A stretch of 64,000 nt of DNA from contig NZ_FOLN01000014.1 in NCBI RefSeq assembly GCF_900112395.1, positions 62,001 through 126,000 on the forward strand, given 5' to 3'. The notes beneath the pieces were generated by a model. The model was not told the DNA's origin, did no database searches, and worked only from the letters and a program-made list of their open reading frames with translations. How positions within the stretch are numbered: the first letter of the stretch is position 1; the number at the start of each line of letters is the position of its first letter. Source of the stretch: Algibacter lectus. GTDB taxonomy: Bacteria; Bacteroidota; Bacteroidia; Flavobacteriales; Flavobacteriaceae. A program made the translations under genes and the position numbers. Positions 8,622-17,062 of the stretch are shown one piece after another.

Positions 8622-9713
8622 TTGAAGCTCTCAATAGTTATTTTAAATTATAATGTGCGTTACTTTTTAGAGCTAGCTTTAAAAAGTGTAGAAGCAGCAA
8701 TTTCTGGTATTGATGCCGAAATAATTGTGGTTGACAATGACTCTAGTGATACGAGTTGTCAAATGGTGAAAACCATATTCCCTAAGGTTAAACTTGTTGA
8801 GAATAAAGAGAATTTTGGTTTTTCAAAAGGAAATAATATTGGTGTCGCCACGGCTAAAGGCGAATATATTTGTATTCTAAACCCAGATACTGTTGTAGCA
8901 GAAGATACTTTTGTAAAACTTCTAAAGTTTGCAGAAGCTAAATCTAAATTAGGTATTGTTGGGTGTAGGTTAATGAATGGAAGTGGTACTTTTTTACCAG
9001 AAAGCAAACGAAATATTCCAACGGTAAAAGTTTCATTAAAAAAGATATTAGGTAACTCTCAAGATTATTATGCTAATCATTTATCTCAAGAAGATCAAGG
9101 TGAGGTTAATATATTGGTAGGCGCTTTTATGCTGATTAAAAAAAGTGTTTATAAGGCTGTTGGTGGTTTTGATGAAGATTACTTTATGTACGGTGAAGAT
9201 ATAGATTTGTCATACAAAGTATTAACGGCTGGGTATAAGAATTACTATTATGGCGAGACTACAGTGATTCATTTTAAAGGTGAAAGCACTTTAAAAGATC
9301 GTAATTATGCACGCCGATTCTTTGGTGCTATGCAAATTTTTTACGAAAAACACTTTAAGCAAAACCTTGTGTTCGATATGGTTGTTTGGGTTGGCATTAA
9401 ATTAGCTTTTATTTTTAGAAAAAGAAATAGAAAAACATATAAAGCTATTACAGGATATGTGTTTGTTTCAAATACTGTAAATAAAGCCTTGGAGGCTAAG
9501 TTACCTGTGAAATTGAGTTTGCCTAACCAATTATCTTCAATTGAACATAATGCTGAGGTGATTTTCGATGCGAATACAATGGCATATAAAGACATTATTG
9601 AATTTATTAAAACCTCTGATAAAGAGTTAACTTATAAAATATTACCAAACCAATCTAATTTTATTTTGGGTAGTAATGATGGATTTAGTCAGGGAGAAGT
9701 GATAATTTTATAA
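8622..9713 (+). CDS. GT2 family glycosyltransferase (rhamnosyltransferase-like)
   Basis: The 363-residue protein has the GT-A fold of family 2: ILNYNV at the start, IVVDNDSSD, ENFGFSKGNN, the metal site ICILNPDTV, and the acceptor segment GGFDEDYFMYGEDIDLSYK. This pattern is that of the WbbL-like cd04186 subgroup, which transfers sugars such as rhamnose to surface polysaccharides. It is likely cytoplasmic and peripheral on the inner membrane. The start must be TTG at 8622, because an in-frame TAG lies two codons upstream and the TTG gives the canonical MKLSIVILNYNV. No other polysaccharide genes are adjacent. Confidence 0.9.
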   Translation: MKLSIVILNYNVRYFLELALKSVEAAISGIDAEIIVVDNDSSDTSCQMVKTIFPKVKLVENKENFGFSKGNNIGVATAKGEYICILNPDTVVAEDTFVKLLKFAEAKSKLGIVGCRLMNGSGTFLPESKRNIPTVKVSLKKILGNSQDYYANHLSQEDQGEVNILVGAFMLIKKSVYKAVGGFDEDYFMYGEDIDLSYKVLTAGYKNYYYGETTVIHFKGESTLKDRNYARRFFGAMQIFYEKHFKQNLVFDMVVWVGIKLAFIFRKRNRKTYKAITGYVFVSNTVNKALEAKLPVKLSLPNQLSSIEHNAEVIFDANTMAYKDIIEFIKTSDKELTYKILPNQSNFILGSNDGFSQGEVIIL

Positions 9714-9755
9714 TAGTATTATGAGATTTATTTAAGGAATTTGTTGATTTTTCAT

Positions 9756-9763
9756 TAATTTTG
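9756..9763 (+). promoter_or_regulatory. -7 promoter box of the E2 gene
   Basis: TAATTTTG matches the Bacteroidota TAnnTTTG box and lies 37 nt before the start codon. No TTG is found 19 nt upstream. Confidence 0.5.
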
Positions 9764-9800
9764 CAGTCTAAATTTAAAAAACAAGTATTTTATTATTAAT

Positions 9801-11126
9801 ATGGCAAAGTTTGAACTAAAGTTACCTAAAATGGGAGAAAGCGTTGCTGAGGCAACAATTACCTCTTGGTTAAAAGAAGTTGGAGATACTATCGAATTAG
9901 ACGAGGCAGTTCTTGAAATTGCTACCGATAAGGTGGATAGCGAAGTCCCGAGTGAATTTGAAGGTGTTTTAGTAGAAAAGTTTTTCAATGTTGATGATGT
10001 TGTTCAAGTAGGAGAGGTTTTAGCTATTATTGAAACTGATGGTGATGTTGAAAGCACTACTAATACCGCAACTGTTGTTACAGAAGTAGACGAAACAGAG
10101 GAGCAGGCCGCCGAACAAATAGAACAAACTATAAGTATAGCTAAAGAAACTGTAGCTCCAATAGTTTCTAACGAAACGCGTTTTTATTCGCCGCTAGTTA
10201 AAAACATTGCAAAAGCAGAAGGAATCTCTCAGGAAGATTTGGATGCTATTGTGGGTACAGGTAAAGATAACCGAGTTACAAAAGCAGATATACTAAATTA
10301 TATTGATAATAGAGGCGCAACTCCGGTTGTGAATAATGTTAAAACAGAAACTCCTGTTGCAGCAAAGTCGGAGACTGCTAAGTCAAAAGAAGCAGTTAAG
10401 CCTGTTATTTCTAGTGGTGAAGACGAGATTATTGAAATGACTAGAATGGGCAAATTAGTTGCGCACCATATGCAAGCGTCAATTCAAACTTCTGCACATG
10501 TACAAAGTTTTATAGAAGCCGATGTTACTAATGTTTGGAATTGGAGAAAGAAAGTTAAAGATGGCTTTATGAAACGTGAGGGTGAAAACTTAACGTTTAC
10601 ACCTATTTTTATGGAAGCTATTGCAAAAGCACTTCGTGATTACCCAATGATGAATATTTCATTACAAGGTGATACTATAATAAAGAAGAAAAATATAAAT
10701 CTTGGTATGGCAGCTGCTTTACCAGATGGAAATCTAATTGTACCTGTTATTAAAAATGCCGATCAGCTTAATTTAGTTGGCATGACAAAACAGGTAAACG
10801 ATTTAGCAAACAGAGCTCGATTAAACCAGCTTAAACCAGACGATGTGCAGGGCGGAACTTATACTGTTACTAATGTGGGTACTTTTGGTAGTATTATGGG
10901 AACACCTATAATCAACCAACCACAAGTTGGTATATTAGCCTTAGGAGCTATTAGAAAAGTGCCTGCAGTTATCGAAACTCCGGAAGGTGATTTTATTGGT
11001 ATTCGTTATAAAATGTTTTTATCTCACTCTTACGATCATCGTGTTGTTAATGGCGCTTTGGGAGGTATGTTTGTAAAAGCTGTTAGCGATTACTTAGAAG
11101 CTTGGGATATAAATAGAGAAATATAA
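9801..11126 (+). CDS. 2-oxo acid dehydrogenase E2 (dihydrolipoamide acyltransferase)
   Basis: The 441-residue E2 has three parts: a lipoyl domain (1-78) with the lipoyl lysine Lys44 in EIATDKVDSEV, an E3-binding domain (about 128-170, YSPLVKNIAKAEGISQEDL), and a catalytic acyltransferase domain (about 210-441). It passes acyl groups from a decarboxylating E1 to CoA. E1 and E3 genes are not adjacent, so the complex (branched-chain or pyruvate type) cannot be fixed from context. The catalytic motif reads DHRVVNG, with His413 present but Asn417 where most E2s have Asp. I recall Asn here in related flavobacterial E2s, so it may be a lineage trait. Confidence 0.9.
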   Translation: MAKFELKLPKMGESVAEATITSWLKEVGDTIELDEAVLEIATDKVDSEVPSEFEGVLVEKFFNVDDVVQVGEVLAIIETDGDVESTTNTATVVTEVDETEEQAAEQIEQTISIAKETVAPIVSNETRFYSPLVKNIAKAEGISQEDLDAIVGTGKDNRVTKADILNYIDNRGATPVVNNVKTETPVAAKSETAKSKEAVKPVISSGEDEIIEMTRMGKLVAHHMQASIQTSAHVQSFIEADVTNVWNWRKKVKDGFMKREGENLTFTPIFMEAIAKALRDYPMMNISLQGDTIIKKKNINLGMAAALPDGNLIVPVIKNADQLNLVGMTKQVNDLANRARLNQLKPDDVQGGTYTVTNVGTFGSIMGTPIINQPQVGILALGAIRKVPAVIETPEGDFIGIRYKMFLSHSYDHRVVNGALGGMFVKAVSDYLEAWDINREI

Positions 11127-11130
11127 GTGT

Positions 11131-11781
11131 CTACTTGTTGTAGTTGTTTATAGTATCTATAAGCGCGGTTTTTGTAGTAATATTGGTGTAGATAGACTCC
11201 TTTATTTTAAGTAGAAAAACCGCGTTTTTAATATTGTAATCTGCTTGGCCAGCTTTCTTTAAGAGTTTTTCTAATTTTTGCTGATCTTCTGTAATGTTTT
11301 TGGTTTTAAACGCTATTTGGTAAGCGTTAAATAAACTTTTGGCTTCGTTACATAACTCGCAATTTTCAGATTCAAAAATGGTGATGTCTTCGGTTTTTAA
11401 AGCCTCGTCTATATTTATTTGGATATCATCAAAATCTTTACGGAAATTTAAGCTTTGGCTAATTTTATTTACAATAAACTGCTCTTTATAGTCACCAGGC
11501 TTATCACTAAGTTTTATAAGTGTAATTAAGTGAGTTTCGCTGTTGGCAGAAATAACTTGTAGTACGGGCCTATTGCTGCTTCTTCTGTAATCTTCGGTTT
11601 CTATGCGTAAAAAAACGGAATAGCTTACAGAGTCGTTGTTTTTAGCAAAAAACTCTAAACGCTTACCGTTTTGTTTTTTAACAAGTTCTACGTTTTCATT
11701 CTTTGTTTGCTGAGCAAAACTGAGGCAAGAAATAAAAAGTAATACAATAAAAGAATATGCTATTTTGTGATTTCTATTCAT
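11131..11781 (-). CDS. Exported protein with C-terminal glutaredoxin-like domain
   Basis: From the ATG at 11781 the product has 216 residues, a signal peptide (MNRNHKIAYSF, cleaved near SFAQQ), a poorly conserved beta-rich middle part, and a C-terminal thioredoxin-fold segment with Cys141 and Cys144 in TIFESENCELCNEAK. The CxxC suggests a periplasmic thiol-disulfide role, but I do not recognise a named family. A TTG seven codons further upstream (11802) would lie upstream of a -7 box (CAAATTTA at 11790-11797) and is rejected as the start. The gene is convergent with the E2 gene and divergent from the exonuclease. Confidence 0.7.
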   Translation of the reverse strand: MNRNHKIAYSFIVLLFISCLSFAQQTKNENVELVKKQNGKRLEFFAKNNDSVSYSVFLRIETEDYRRSSNRPVLQVISANSETHLITLIKLSDKPGDYKEQFIVNKISQSLNFRKDFDDIQINIDEALKTEDITIFESENCELCNEAKSLFNAYQIAFKTKNITEDQQKLEKLLKKAGQADYNIKNAVFLLKIKESIYTNITTKTALIDTINNYNK

Positions 11782-11789
11782 AGTATGAA

Positions 11790-11797
11790 CAAATTTA
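11790..11797 (-). promoter_or_regulatory. -7 promoter box of the glutaredoxin-like gene
   Basis: Read on the minus strand the sequence is TAAATTTG, matching TAnnTTTG. It lies 9 nt upstream of the preferred ATG and rules out the upstream TTG as a start. Confidence 0.45.
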
Positions 11798-11812
11798 AAC
11801 AAATTTTAAAAG

Positions 11813-11820
11813 TATATTTG
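11813..11820 (+). promoter_or_regulatory. -7 promoter box of the exonuclease gene
   Basis: TATATTTG is a perfect TAnnTTTG match, 20 nt before the start codon. With the minus-strand box at 11790-11797 it makes a compact divergent promoter. Confidence 0.6.
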
Positions 11821-11839
11821 TAAAAATATTTAATTAAAA

Positions 11840-12613
11840 ATGAAGTTAAACCTTACAAAACCCATTTGTTTTTTCGATTTAGAAACTACAGGGATTAATA
11901 TATCTAAAGACCGCGTAGTCGAAATTTCTATTCTAAAAGTTTACCCTAATGGGAATAAGGAAAGTAGAACTTGGCTAGTGAATCCGGAAATGACCATACC
12001 ACAAGAGGTTGTTGAAATTCATGGTATTAGTAATGAAAAGGTTGCAAACGAGCCTACTTTTAAAGAGTTGGCTAAGGATATTTATAGTATGATTAAAGAT
12101 TCTGATTTAGGAGGATTTAATTCTAATAGATTTGATATTCCTTTATTAGCTGAAGAATTGTTACGTGCCGATATCGATTTTGATATGAAAAGCAGCTTGG
12201 CTGTAGATGTACAAACTATTTTTCATAAAATGGAACAACGTACTTTAAGCGCTGCTTACAAGTTTTATTGTAATGAAGATTTGGAAGGTGCACATAGTGC
12301 CGAAGCAGATACTAATGCGACTTACGAAATTTTAAAAGCACAATTAGATCGATATGACGAGTTAGAAAACAGTACTAAGTTTTTAGCTGAATTTAGCTCT
12401 AGAAATAAATTTGCCGATTTTGCAGGTTTTATAAACTATAATAAAGATGGTGTAGAGTGTTTTTCTTTCGGAAAGCATAAAGGAAAATTAGTAACCGATG
12501 TTTTAGAGCAGGAGCCAGGTTATTTTGGTTGGTTGTTAAATGCCGATTTTCCGTTGTACACTAAAAAAGTGCTTACCGGAATTAAGTTACGTAGTTTGAA
12601 TACGAAGCTTTAA
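11840..12613 (+). CDS. DEDDh 3'-5' exonuclease (DnaQ-like)
   Basis: The 257-residue protein has an RNase T/DnaQ exonuclease domain at 1-170: Asp13 and Glu15 in FFDLETTGI, the second Asp in NSNRFDIPLL, and the His/Asp pair in AHSAEADT. A short C-terminal module (about 205-250, FSFGKHKGKLVTDVL) resembles the DUF3820 region often fused to such nucleases. It may be a stand-alone DNA polymerase III epsilon-like proofreader or an RNA-trimming enzyme. The role is not settled by the context. Confidence 0.85.
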   Translation: MKLNLTKPICFFDLETTGINISKDRVVEISILKVYPNGNKESRTWLVNPEMTIPQEVVEIHGISNEKVANEPTFKELAKDIYSMIKDSDLGGFNSNRFDIPLLAEELLRADIDFDMKSSLAVDVQTIFHKMEQRTLSAAYKFYCNEDLEGAHSAEADTNATYEILKAQLDRYDELENSTKFLAEFSSRNKFADFAGFINYNKDGVECFSFGKHKGKLVTDVLEQEPGYFGWLLNADFPLYTKKVLTGIKLRSLNTKL

Positions 12614-12780
12614 AAAAGGAAGGTACTAGAAGTTGGAGTTTAGAAGAGAGACTGAAGTTTATATTGTGAAAAGGTAGAATTGGAAATAATATTTAGGTAA
12701 TCGAAGGGGGTACCTTTGAGTACTTTATTAAGAATCTTGCTCACGGAAAACTGTGACTTAAAATTGAATTACTGAATACC

Positions 12781-12869
12781 GCGTTAGGGATTGCAGAGAA
12801 AAGCCCACAGCCCTACAAAGGAGGTGTGAGGACTTGTAACGTAAAGCCCGACCCGCTAGGGTAACGCCC
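12781..12869 (+). repeat. Dispersed intergenic element, copy A
   Basis: It begins GCGTTAGGGATTG and ends AAAGCCCGACCC-GCTAGGGTAACGCCC. The outer GCGTTA and TAACGC are complementary, so the ends can pair. Copies B (27366-27453) and C (56331-56478) share both ends. It ends 19 nt before the FAH start codon and would form much of that gene's leader. The interior (89 nt total) differs from the other copies. Confidence 0.75.
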
Positions 12870-12888
12870 AAATTAAAATTTATTAAGC

Positions 12889-13500
12889 ATGAAACTTATT
12901 TGCATAGGCCGTAATTACACTGAACATATAGAGGAGTTGAATAATGAAAAGCCAACAGATCCGGTGGTGTTTTTAAAACCAGACACGGCAATTTTATTAA
13001 AAAAACAGCCATTTTTTATTCCTGATTTTTCTGATGATGTACATTATGAGGTTGAGGTTTTGGTTAAAATAAACCGTGTAGGGAAGCATATTGATAGAAA
13101 ATTTGCACACAAGTATTACCAAGAAATTGGATTGGGTATAGATTTTACAGCACGCGATTTACAAGCAAAATTAAAAGCGAAAGGCTTGCCTTGGGAGAAA
13201 GCAAAAAGTTTTGATGGTGCGGCTGTTATTGGTGATTGGATTCCGGTTGAAGAGGTTGAAAACGTAGATGACATAAATTTTTCTTTAAAAAAGAACGATT
13301 TTATTGTACAAAATGGAAATACGAGCCTTATGTTGTGGAAAATTGATGAATTAATAGAATATGTGTCTAAATATTTTACTTTAAAGATAGGAGATATTAT
13401 ATTTACGGGAACGCCTGCTGGTGTAGGAAAAGTGAATGCAAACGACAAACTAAAAGGATTTATAGAAAATAAAGAATTATTTTCAATAACAGTTAAATAA
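12889..13500 (+). CDS. Fumarylacetoacetate hydrolase family protein
   Basis: The 203-residue protein is a compact FAH-fold enzyme (PF01557). It shows the family start ICIGRNYTEHIEEL, the metal ligands in HYEVEVLVKI and GIDFTARDLQ, the segment PWEKAKSFDGAAVIGDW, and the C-terminal FTGTPAGVGKV. Such small members act as acylpyruvate hydrolases or oxaloacetate decarboxylases in the cytoplasm. Its TAA directly abuts the ATG of the Hpt gene, and cinA follows, so the three form a tight operon. The 5' leader carries repeat copy A. Confidence 0.92.
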   Translation: MKLICIGRNYTEHIEELNNEKPTDPVVFLKPDTAILLKKQPFFIPDFSDDVHYEVEVLVKINRVGKHIDRKFAHKYYQEIGLGIDFTARDLQAKLKAKGLPWEKAKSFDGAAVIGDWIPVEEVENVDDINFSLKKNDFIVQNGNTSLMLWKIDELIEYVSKYFTLKIGDIIFTGTPAGVGKVNANDKLKGFIENKELFSITVK

Positions 13501-13842
13501 ATGGAACAACACTACAAGTTATTTAGAGTAAGAGAGCTGGCAGACAACGACGAAAGTTTTATTGCGGCGCTTGCCGAAGCATTTTTGGAAGAAGTACCAG
13601 AAGATGCAGAACGCTTAAAAAAAGCGGTTGCCGATAAAAATTATCAAGAAGCTTATCAGGCAGCACATAAAATGAAACCAACAATTGATTTATTTGAATT
13701 AGGTGTACTAGATACCTTAATTGAAGTGCAAGATTGGGGGAAATTCACTAAAAAAGAACTGGATGTTACCGGACAGCTTAATACCGTGATTACTGCTGTA
13801 GATAGTGCCGTAGCTGAAATTAAGGCAGATTTTAATTTATAG
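13501..13842 (+). CDS. Stand-alone Hpt-domain protein
   Basis: The 113-residue protein is a four-helix histidine phosphotransfer domain. The phosphorylatable residue is His56 in AYQAAHKMKPTIDLF. It would relay phosphate between a hybrid kinase and a response regulator. Neither is nearby: the gene sits between a FAH-fold enzyme (0 nt gap) and cinA (3 nt gap). The position looks conserved operon structure rather than chance, but a functional link is inference only. Confidence 0.8.
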   Translation: MEQHYKLFRVRELADNDESFIAALAEAFLEEVPEDAERLKKAVADKNYQEAYQAAHKMKPTIDLFELGVLDTLIEVQDWGKFTKKELDVTGQLNTVITAVDSAVAEIKADFNL

Positions 13843-13845
13843 CTT

Positions 13846-15096
13846 ATGTTAGCAGAAATTATTACCATTGGAGATGAGCTACTTATTGGGCAAGTAATAG
13901 ATACTAATTCTGCTTATATTGGCAAGCAACTTAATAAAATTGGAGTTTCGGTGTACCAAATTACATCTATTCAAGATGATAAGACCCATATTCTTCAGGC
14001 CTTTAAAGATGCTGAAAGCCGCGTAGATGTTATAATAATTACCGGTGGTTTAGGGCCAACAAAAGACGATATTACCAAAAAAACAATTGCCGAGTATTTT
14101 AATGATACTTTAATTAGAGATGATTCGGTAGAGAAAAACATACAAGACCTTTGGCATAAATACGTGCGCCAAACATTATTACAAGTTAATTTAGATCAGG
14201 CGTTAGTGCCATCTAAAGCTACAGTTTTAATGAATACTTTGGGTACAGCGCCTGGTATGTGGATGGAGAGAAATAACAAAGTTTTTGTTTCGTTACCTGG
14301 TGTACCTTTTGAAATGGAAGGCTTAATAGACCGCGAAGTGTTACCACGCGTTAGAGATAAATTTGATTGTCCTTATATTTTACATCGTACCCTTTTAATT
14401 TTTGGTTTAGGTGAAAGCACTTTAGCTGCCAGAATTGAAGATTGGGAAGATGCACTACCTCCTGAAATTAAATTAGCATACTTACCAAGTTTAGGGAATA
14501 TGCGCTTACGATTATCATCTAAAGGTTTTGATAAGAGTAAAGTAATAAGTGAGGTACAGAAACAAATTGATACCCTTATTCCTTTAATTAAAGAGGAATT
14601 TGTAGGTTTTGAGGAAGATGATGCTTCGATTGAAGCTATAATTGGAAAACAACTTACCAAAATAGGTAAAACTGTAGCTACAGCAGAAAGTTGTACAGGA
14701 GGTAAGATTGCCGAACGTTTTACGGCAAATTCTGGTGCTTCGGCATATTTTAAAGGAAGTGTAGTGAGCTATGCAACCGAATCTAAAATTAATATTTTAG
14801 GCGTTTCTAAAGAGGCTATAGACACCGATTCTGTGGTGAGTGCAAAAGTAGCAGAATCTATGGCGAAACAAGTTTTAGAATTGTTTGACACGGATTTTGC
14901 AATTGCTACAACGGGTAATGCAGGACCAACAAAAGGAGATTCTGATGTTGAGGTTGGAACAGTTTTTATTGCAATCGCGACAAAAACCGGAGTTTATTCA
15001 GAAAAATTTATGTTAGGTGATTTGAGATTAAAAGTAATAAATAAAGGGGCTAACAAGGCTTTTGAAATGTTATTGAAAGAAATTTTTAAAAATTGA
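13846..15096 (+). CDS. cinA: Competence/damage-inducible protein CinA
   Basis: The 416-residue protein joins an N-terminal MoaB/Mog-like domain (EIITIGDELLIGQVIDTNS, then TGGLGPTKDDITKKT) to a C-terminal CinA domain (TVATAESCTGGKIAERF, TGNAGPTKGD). The family hydrolyses ADP-ribose and deamidates nicotinamide mononucleotide in NAD salvage; which activity dominates is lineage-dependent. It is last in the FAH-Hpt-cinA unit and is followed by the rpmB promoter. Confidence 0.94.
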   Translation: MLAEIITIGDELLIGQVIDTNSAYIGKQLNKIGVSVYQITSIQDDKTHILQAFKDAESRVDVIIITGGLGPTKDDITKKTIAEYFNDTLIRDDSVEKNIQDLWHKYVRQTLLQVNLDQALVPSKATVLMNTLGTAPGMWMERNNKVFVSLPGVPFEMEGLIDREVLPRVRDKFDCPYILHRTLLIFGLGESTLAARIEDWEDALPPEIKLAYLPSLGNMRLRLSSKGFDKSKVISEVQKQIDTLIPLIKEEFVGFEEDDASIEAIIGKQLTKIGKTVATAESCTGGKIAERFTANSGASAYFKGSVVSYATESKINILGVSKEAIDTDSVVSAKVAESMAKQVLELFDTDFAIATTGNAGPTKGDSDVEVGTVFIAIATKTGVYSEKFMLGDLRLKVINKGANKAFEMLLKEIFKN

Positions 15097-15107
15097 TAAA
15101 AAATTGA

Positions 15108-15137
15108 TTGTCATACCGTAAAGATTTTATATATTTG
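15108..15137 (+). promoter_or_regulatory. Promoter of the rpmB-rpmG operon
   Basis: TTG at 15108-15110, a 19-nt spacer and TATATTTG at 15130-15137 match the full Bacteroidota promoter (TTG-N19-TAnnTTTG). It lies 38 nt before rpmB, as expected for a strong ribosomal-protein promoter. Confidence 0.75.
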
Positions 15138-15175
15138 CACCTCGATTTTAAGCAACAAAATTAAAGTTATATAGA

Positions 15176-15415
15176 ATGTCAAGAGTTTGTGAACTTACAG
15201 GAAAGAAGGCGATGGTTGGAAACAACGTGTCTCATGCATTAAACAGAACTAAACGCAAATTCAATGCGAATTTAGTAAAGAAACGTTTTTACCTTCCAGA
15301 AGAAGACAGCTGGATAACTTTAAAGGTTTCAACATCTGCTTTAAAAACAATTAATAAAATAGGTATTTCTGCAGCAATTAAAGATGCAAAATCTAAAGGA
15401 TTTTTAACGAAGTAA
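15176..15415 (+). CDS. rpmB: 50S ribosomal protein L28
   Basis: The 79-residue L28 begins [20 protein letters not shown], followed by the basic [11 protein letters not shown] segment. Only one Cys is present, so this is the zinc-free form. It is first in the rpmB-rpmG-DUF4295 operon, a linkage usual in Bacteroidota. Confidence 0.97.
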   Translation: MSRVCELTGKKAMVGNNVSHALNRTKRKFNANLVKKRFYLPEEDSWITLKVSTSALKTINKIGISAAIKDAKSKGFLTK

Positions 15416-15440
15416 TTCGCTGTATTAAAAATATAAAGAA

Positions 15441-15623
15441 ATGGCAAAAAGAGGCAATAGAATACAGGTAATTTTAGAATGTACAGAGCATAAAGAATCT
15501 GGTCAAGCGGGAACTTCTCGTTACATTACTACTAAGAATAAAAAGAACACGCCAGATAGAATGGAGATTAAGAAATTTAATCCAATTCTTAAGCGTATGA
15601 CAGTTCATAAAGAAATTAAATAA
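15441..15623 (+). CDS. rpmG: 50S ribosomal protein L33
   Basis: The 60-residue L33 ([18 protein letters not shown], then [16 protein letters not shown]) has a single cysteine and so lacks the two CxxC pairs of the zinc-binding form. It lies 25 nt after rpmB. Confidence 0.97.
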   Translation: MAKRGNRIQVILECTEHKESGQAGTSRYITTKNKKNTPDRMEIKKFNPILKRMTVHKEIK

Positions 15624-15672
15624 TTAGGAATTTTATTTATAAAATTTCAAATACCTTAAAAATATATAGGTC

Positions 15673-15825
15673 ATGGCAAAGAAATCCGTAGCATCATTAC
15701 AAACAGGATCTAAAAGATTAACAAAAGCAATAAAAATGGTAAAGTCTCCTAAAACTGGAGCTTACATGTTTGTTGAATCTATTATGAATCCAGAACAAGT
15801 AAGTGACTTTTTAGCTAAAAAGTAA
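15673..15825 (+). CDS. DUF4295 family small basic protein
   Basis: A 50-codon ORF (MAKKSVASLQTGSKRLTKAI..., ending VSDFLAKK) lies 49 nt after rpmG. It matches the DUF4295 family, which in Bacteroidota regularly follows rpmB and rpmG and is probably a ribosome-associated protein. Its high lysine content fits RNA binding. A strong terminator follows at 15847. Confidence 0.92.
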   Translation: MAKKSVASLQTGSKRLTKAIKMVKSPKTGAYMFVESIMNPEQVSDFLAKK

Positions 15826-15846
15826 TTTACAGTGTTATACAATATT

Positions 15847-15881
15847 AAAAGCTGCTTTCGTTTTCGAAAGCAGCTTTTTTA
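15847..15881 (+). terminator. Terminator of the rpmB operon
   Basis: AAAAGCTGCTTTCG and CGAAAGCAGCTTTT form a perfect 14-bp stem around a TTTT loop, followed by more Ts. Confidence 0.92.
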
Positions 15882-15994
15882 TTTTTATATTTGAATATGT
15901 TAATTTAACTGACACATTAGCAGTAAAAAAATGTGGTAAGGATTTTGACAAGAGTAATTAGGAACGTTCTACAAAAAAGACATTTATGTAAAAG

Positions 15995-16002
15995 TAACTT
16001 TG
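15995..16002 (+). promoter_or_regulatory. -7 promoter box of ftsY
   Basis: TAACTTTG matches TAnnTTTG. It lies 82 nt before the ATG, implying a leader of about 75 nt. The DNA between holds no obvious structure. Confidence 0.5.
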
Positions 16003-16084
16003 TTTAATTTATGATAACGAACCTAACAATTAAAGTAGAAATATAAAGAGCATAACCACTCTATAACTAACAACTAACAAGAAA

Positions 16085-17059
16085 ATGAGCTTTTTTAAAA
16101 AAATATTTTCGTCGGATAAAAAGGAAACCCTTGATAAAGGATTAGAAAAAACTAAATCTAGTTTTTTTGGAAAACTAAGTAAAGCGGTAGCCGGAAAATC
16201 TAAAGTAGACGACGAGGTTTTAGATAACCTTGAAGAAGTTCTTGTGTCTAGTGATGTTGGTGTAAATACCACGCTTAAAGTTATAGAGCGTATTGAAGAA
16301 CGCGTTGCAAAGGACAAATACCTTGGTACTGATGAGCTTAATAAAATACTTCGAGAAGAAATTGCTGCCTTATTAAGCGAAACAAATTCTGGAGAAGATA
16401 CAGATTATACCATACCTACTTTACCAAAACAAGAGAATGGTAAAAAAACACCTTATGTGCTAATGGTCGTTGGTGTTAATGGTGTTGGTAAAACAACCAC
16501 TATTGGTAAGTTGGCTTATCAATTTAAAAAACAAGGTCTAAATGTGGTTTTAGGTGCAGCAGATACTTTCCGTGCGGCAGCTATAGATCAATTACAAGTT
16601 TGGGCAGATCGTGTAGATGTACCAATGATTCGTCAGGAAATGGGTAGTGATCCTGCTTCTGTAGCGTTCGACGCATTAAAGTCTGGTGTTAATCAAGATG
16701 CTGATGTTATTATTATTGATACAGCGGGACGTCTACACAACAAGATAAACTTAATGAACGAGCTTACCAAAGTAAAGCGTGTTATGCAAAAAGTTGTTGC
16801 AGATGCGCCTCACGATGTTCTTTTGGTTTTAGATGGCTCTACAGGGCAAAATGCTTTTGAGCAAGCTAAGCAGTTTACTGCGGCTACAGAGGTTACATCT
16901 TTAGCAGTTACCAAACTAGATGGTACGGCAAAAGGAGGAGTTGTTATTGGTATTTCCGATCAATTTAAAATTCCTGTAAAATATATTGGTGTTGGTGAAG
17001 GTATCGAAGATTTACAAGTGTTCAATAAATATGAATTTGTAGATTCATTTTTCAAATAG
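16085..17059 (+). CDS. ftsY: Signal recognition particle receptor FtsY
   Basis: The 324-residue SRP receptor GTPase has a short basic N-terminus, the four-helix N domain, and the G domain with GVNGVGKT (130-137), the insertion motif DTFRAAA, DTAGR and TKLDGTAKGG. The long acidic A domain of E. coli FtsY is absent, as is usual in Bacteroidota. It docks ribosome-SRP complexes at the membrane. The stop lies 3 nt from the stop of the convergent T9SS cargo gene. Confidence 0.96.
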   Translation: MSFFKKIFSSDKKETLDKGLEKTKSSFFGKLSKAVAGKSKVDDEVLDNLEEVLVSSDVGVNTTLKVIERIEERVAKDKYLGTDELNKILREEIAALLSETNSGEDTDYTIPTLPKQENGKKTPYVLMVVGVNGVGKTTTIGKLAYQFKKQGLNVVLGAADTFRAAAIDQLQVWADRVDVPMIRQEMGSDPASVAFDALKSGVNQDADVIIIDTAGRLHNKINLMNELTKVKRVMQKVVADAPHDVLLVLDGSTGQNAFEQAKQFTAATEVTSLAVTKLDGTAKGGVVIGISDQFKIPVKYIGVGEGIEDLQVFNKYEFVDSFFK

Positions 17060-17062
17060 AAA

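Noticed and set aside
12614-12780. Possible tRNA or riboswitch upstream of the FAH gene
   Set aside because: No cloverleaf or known aptamer core could be found; only the dispersed element and a weak TCACGG/CTGTGA stem are present.
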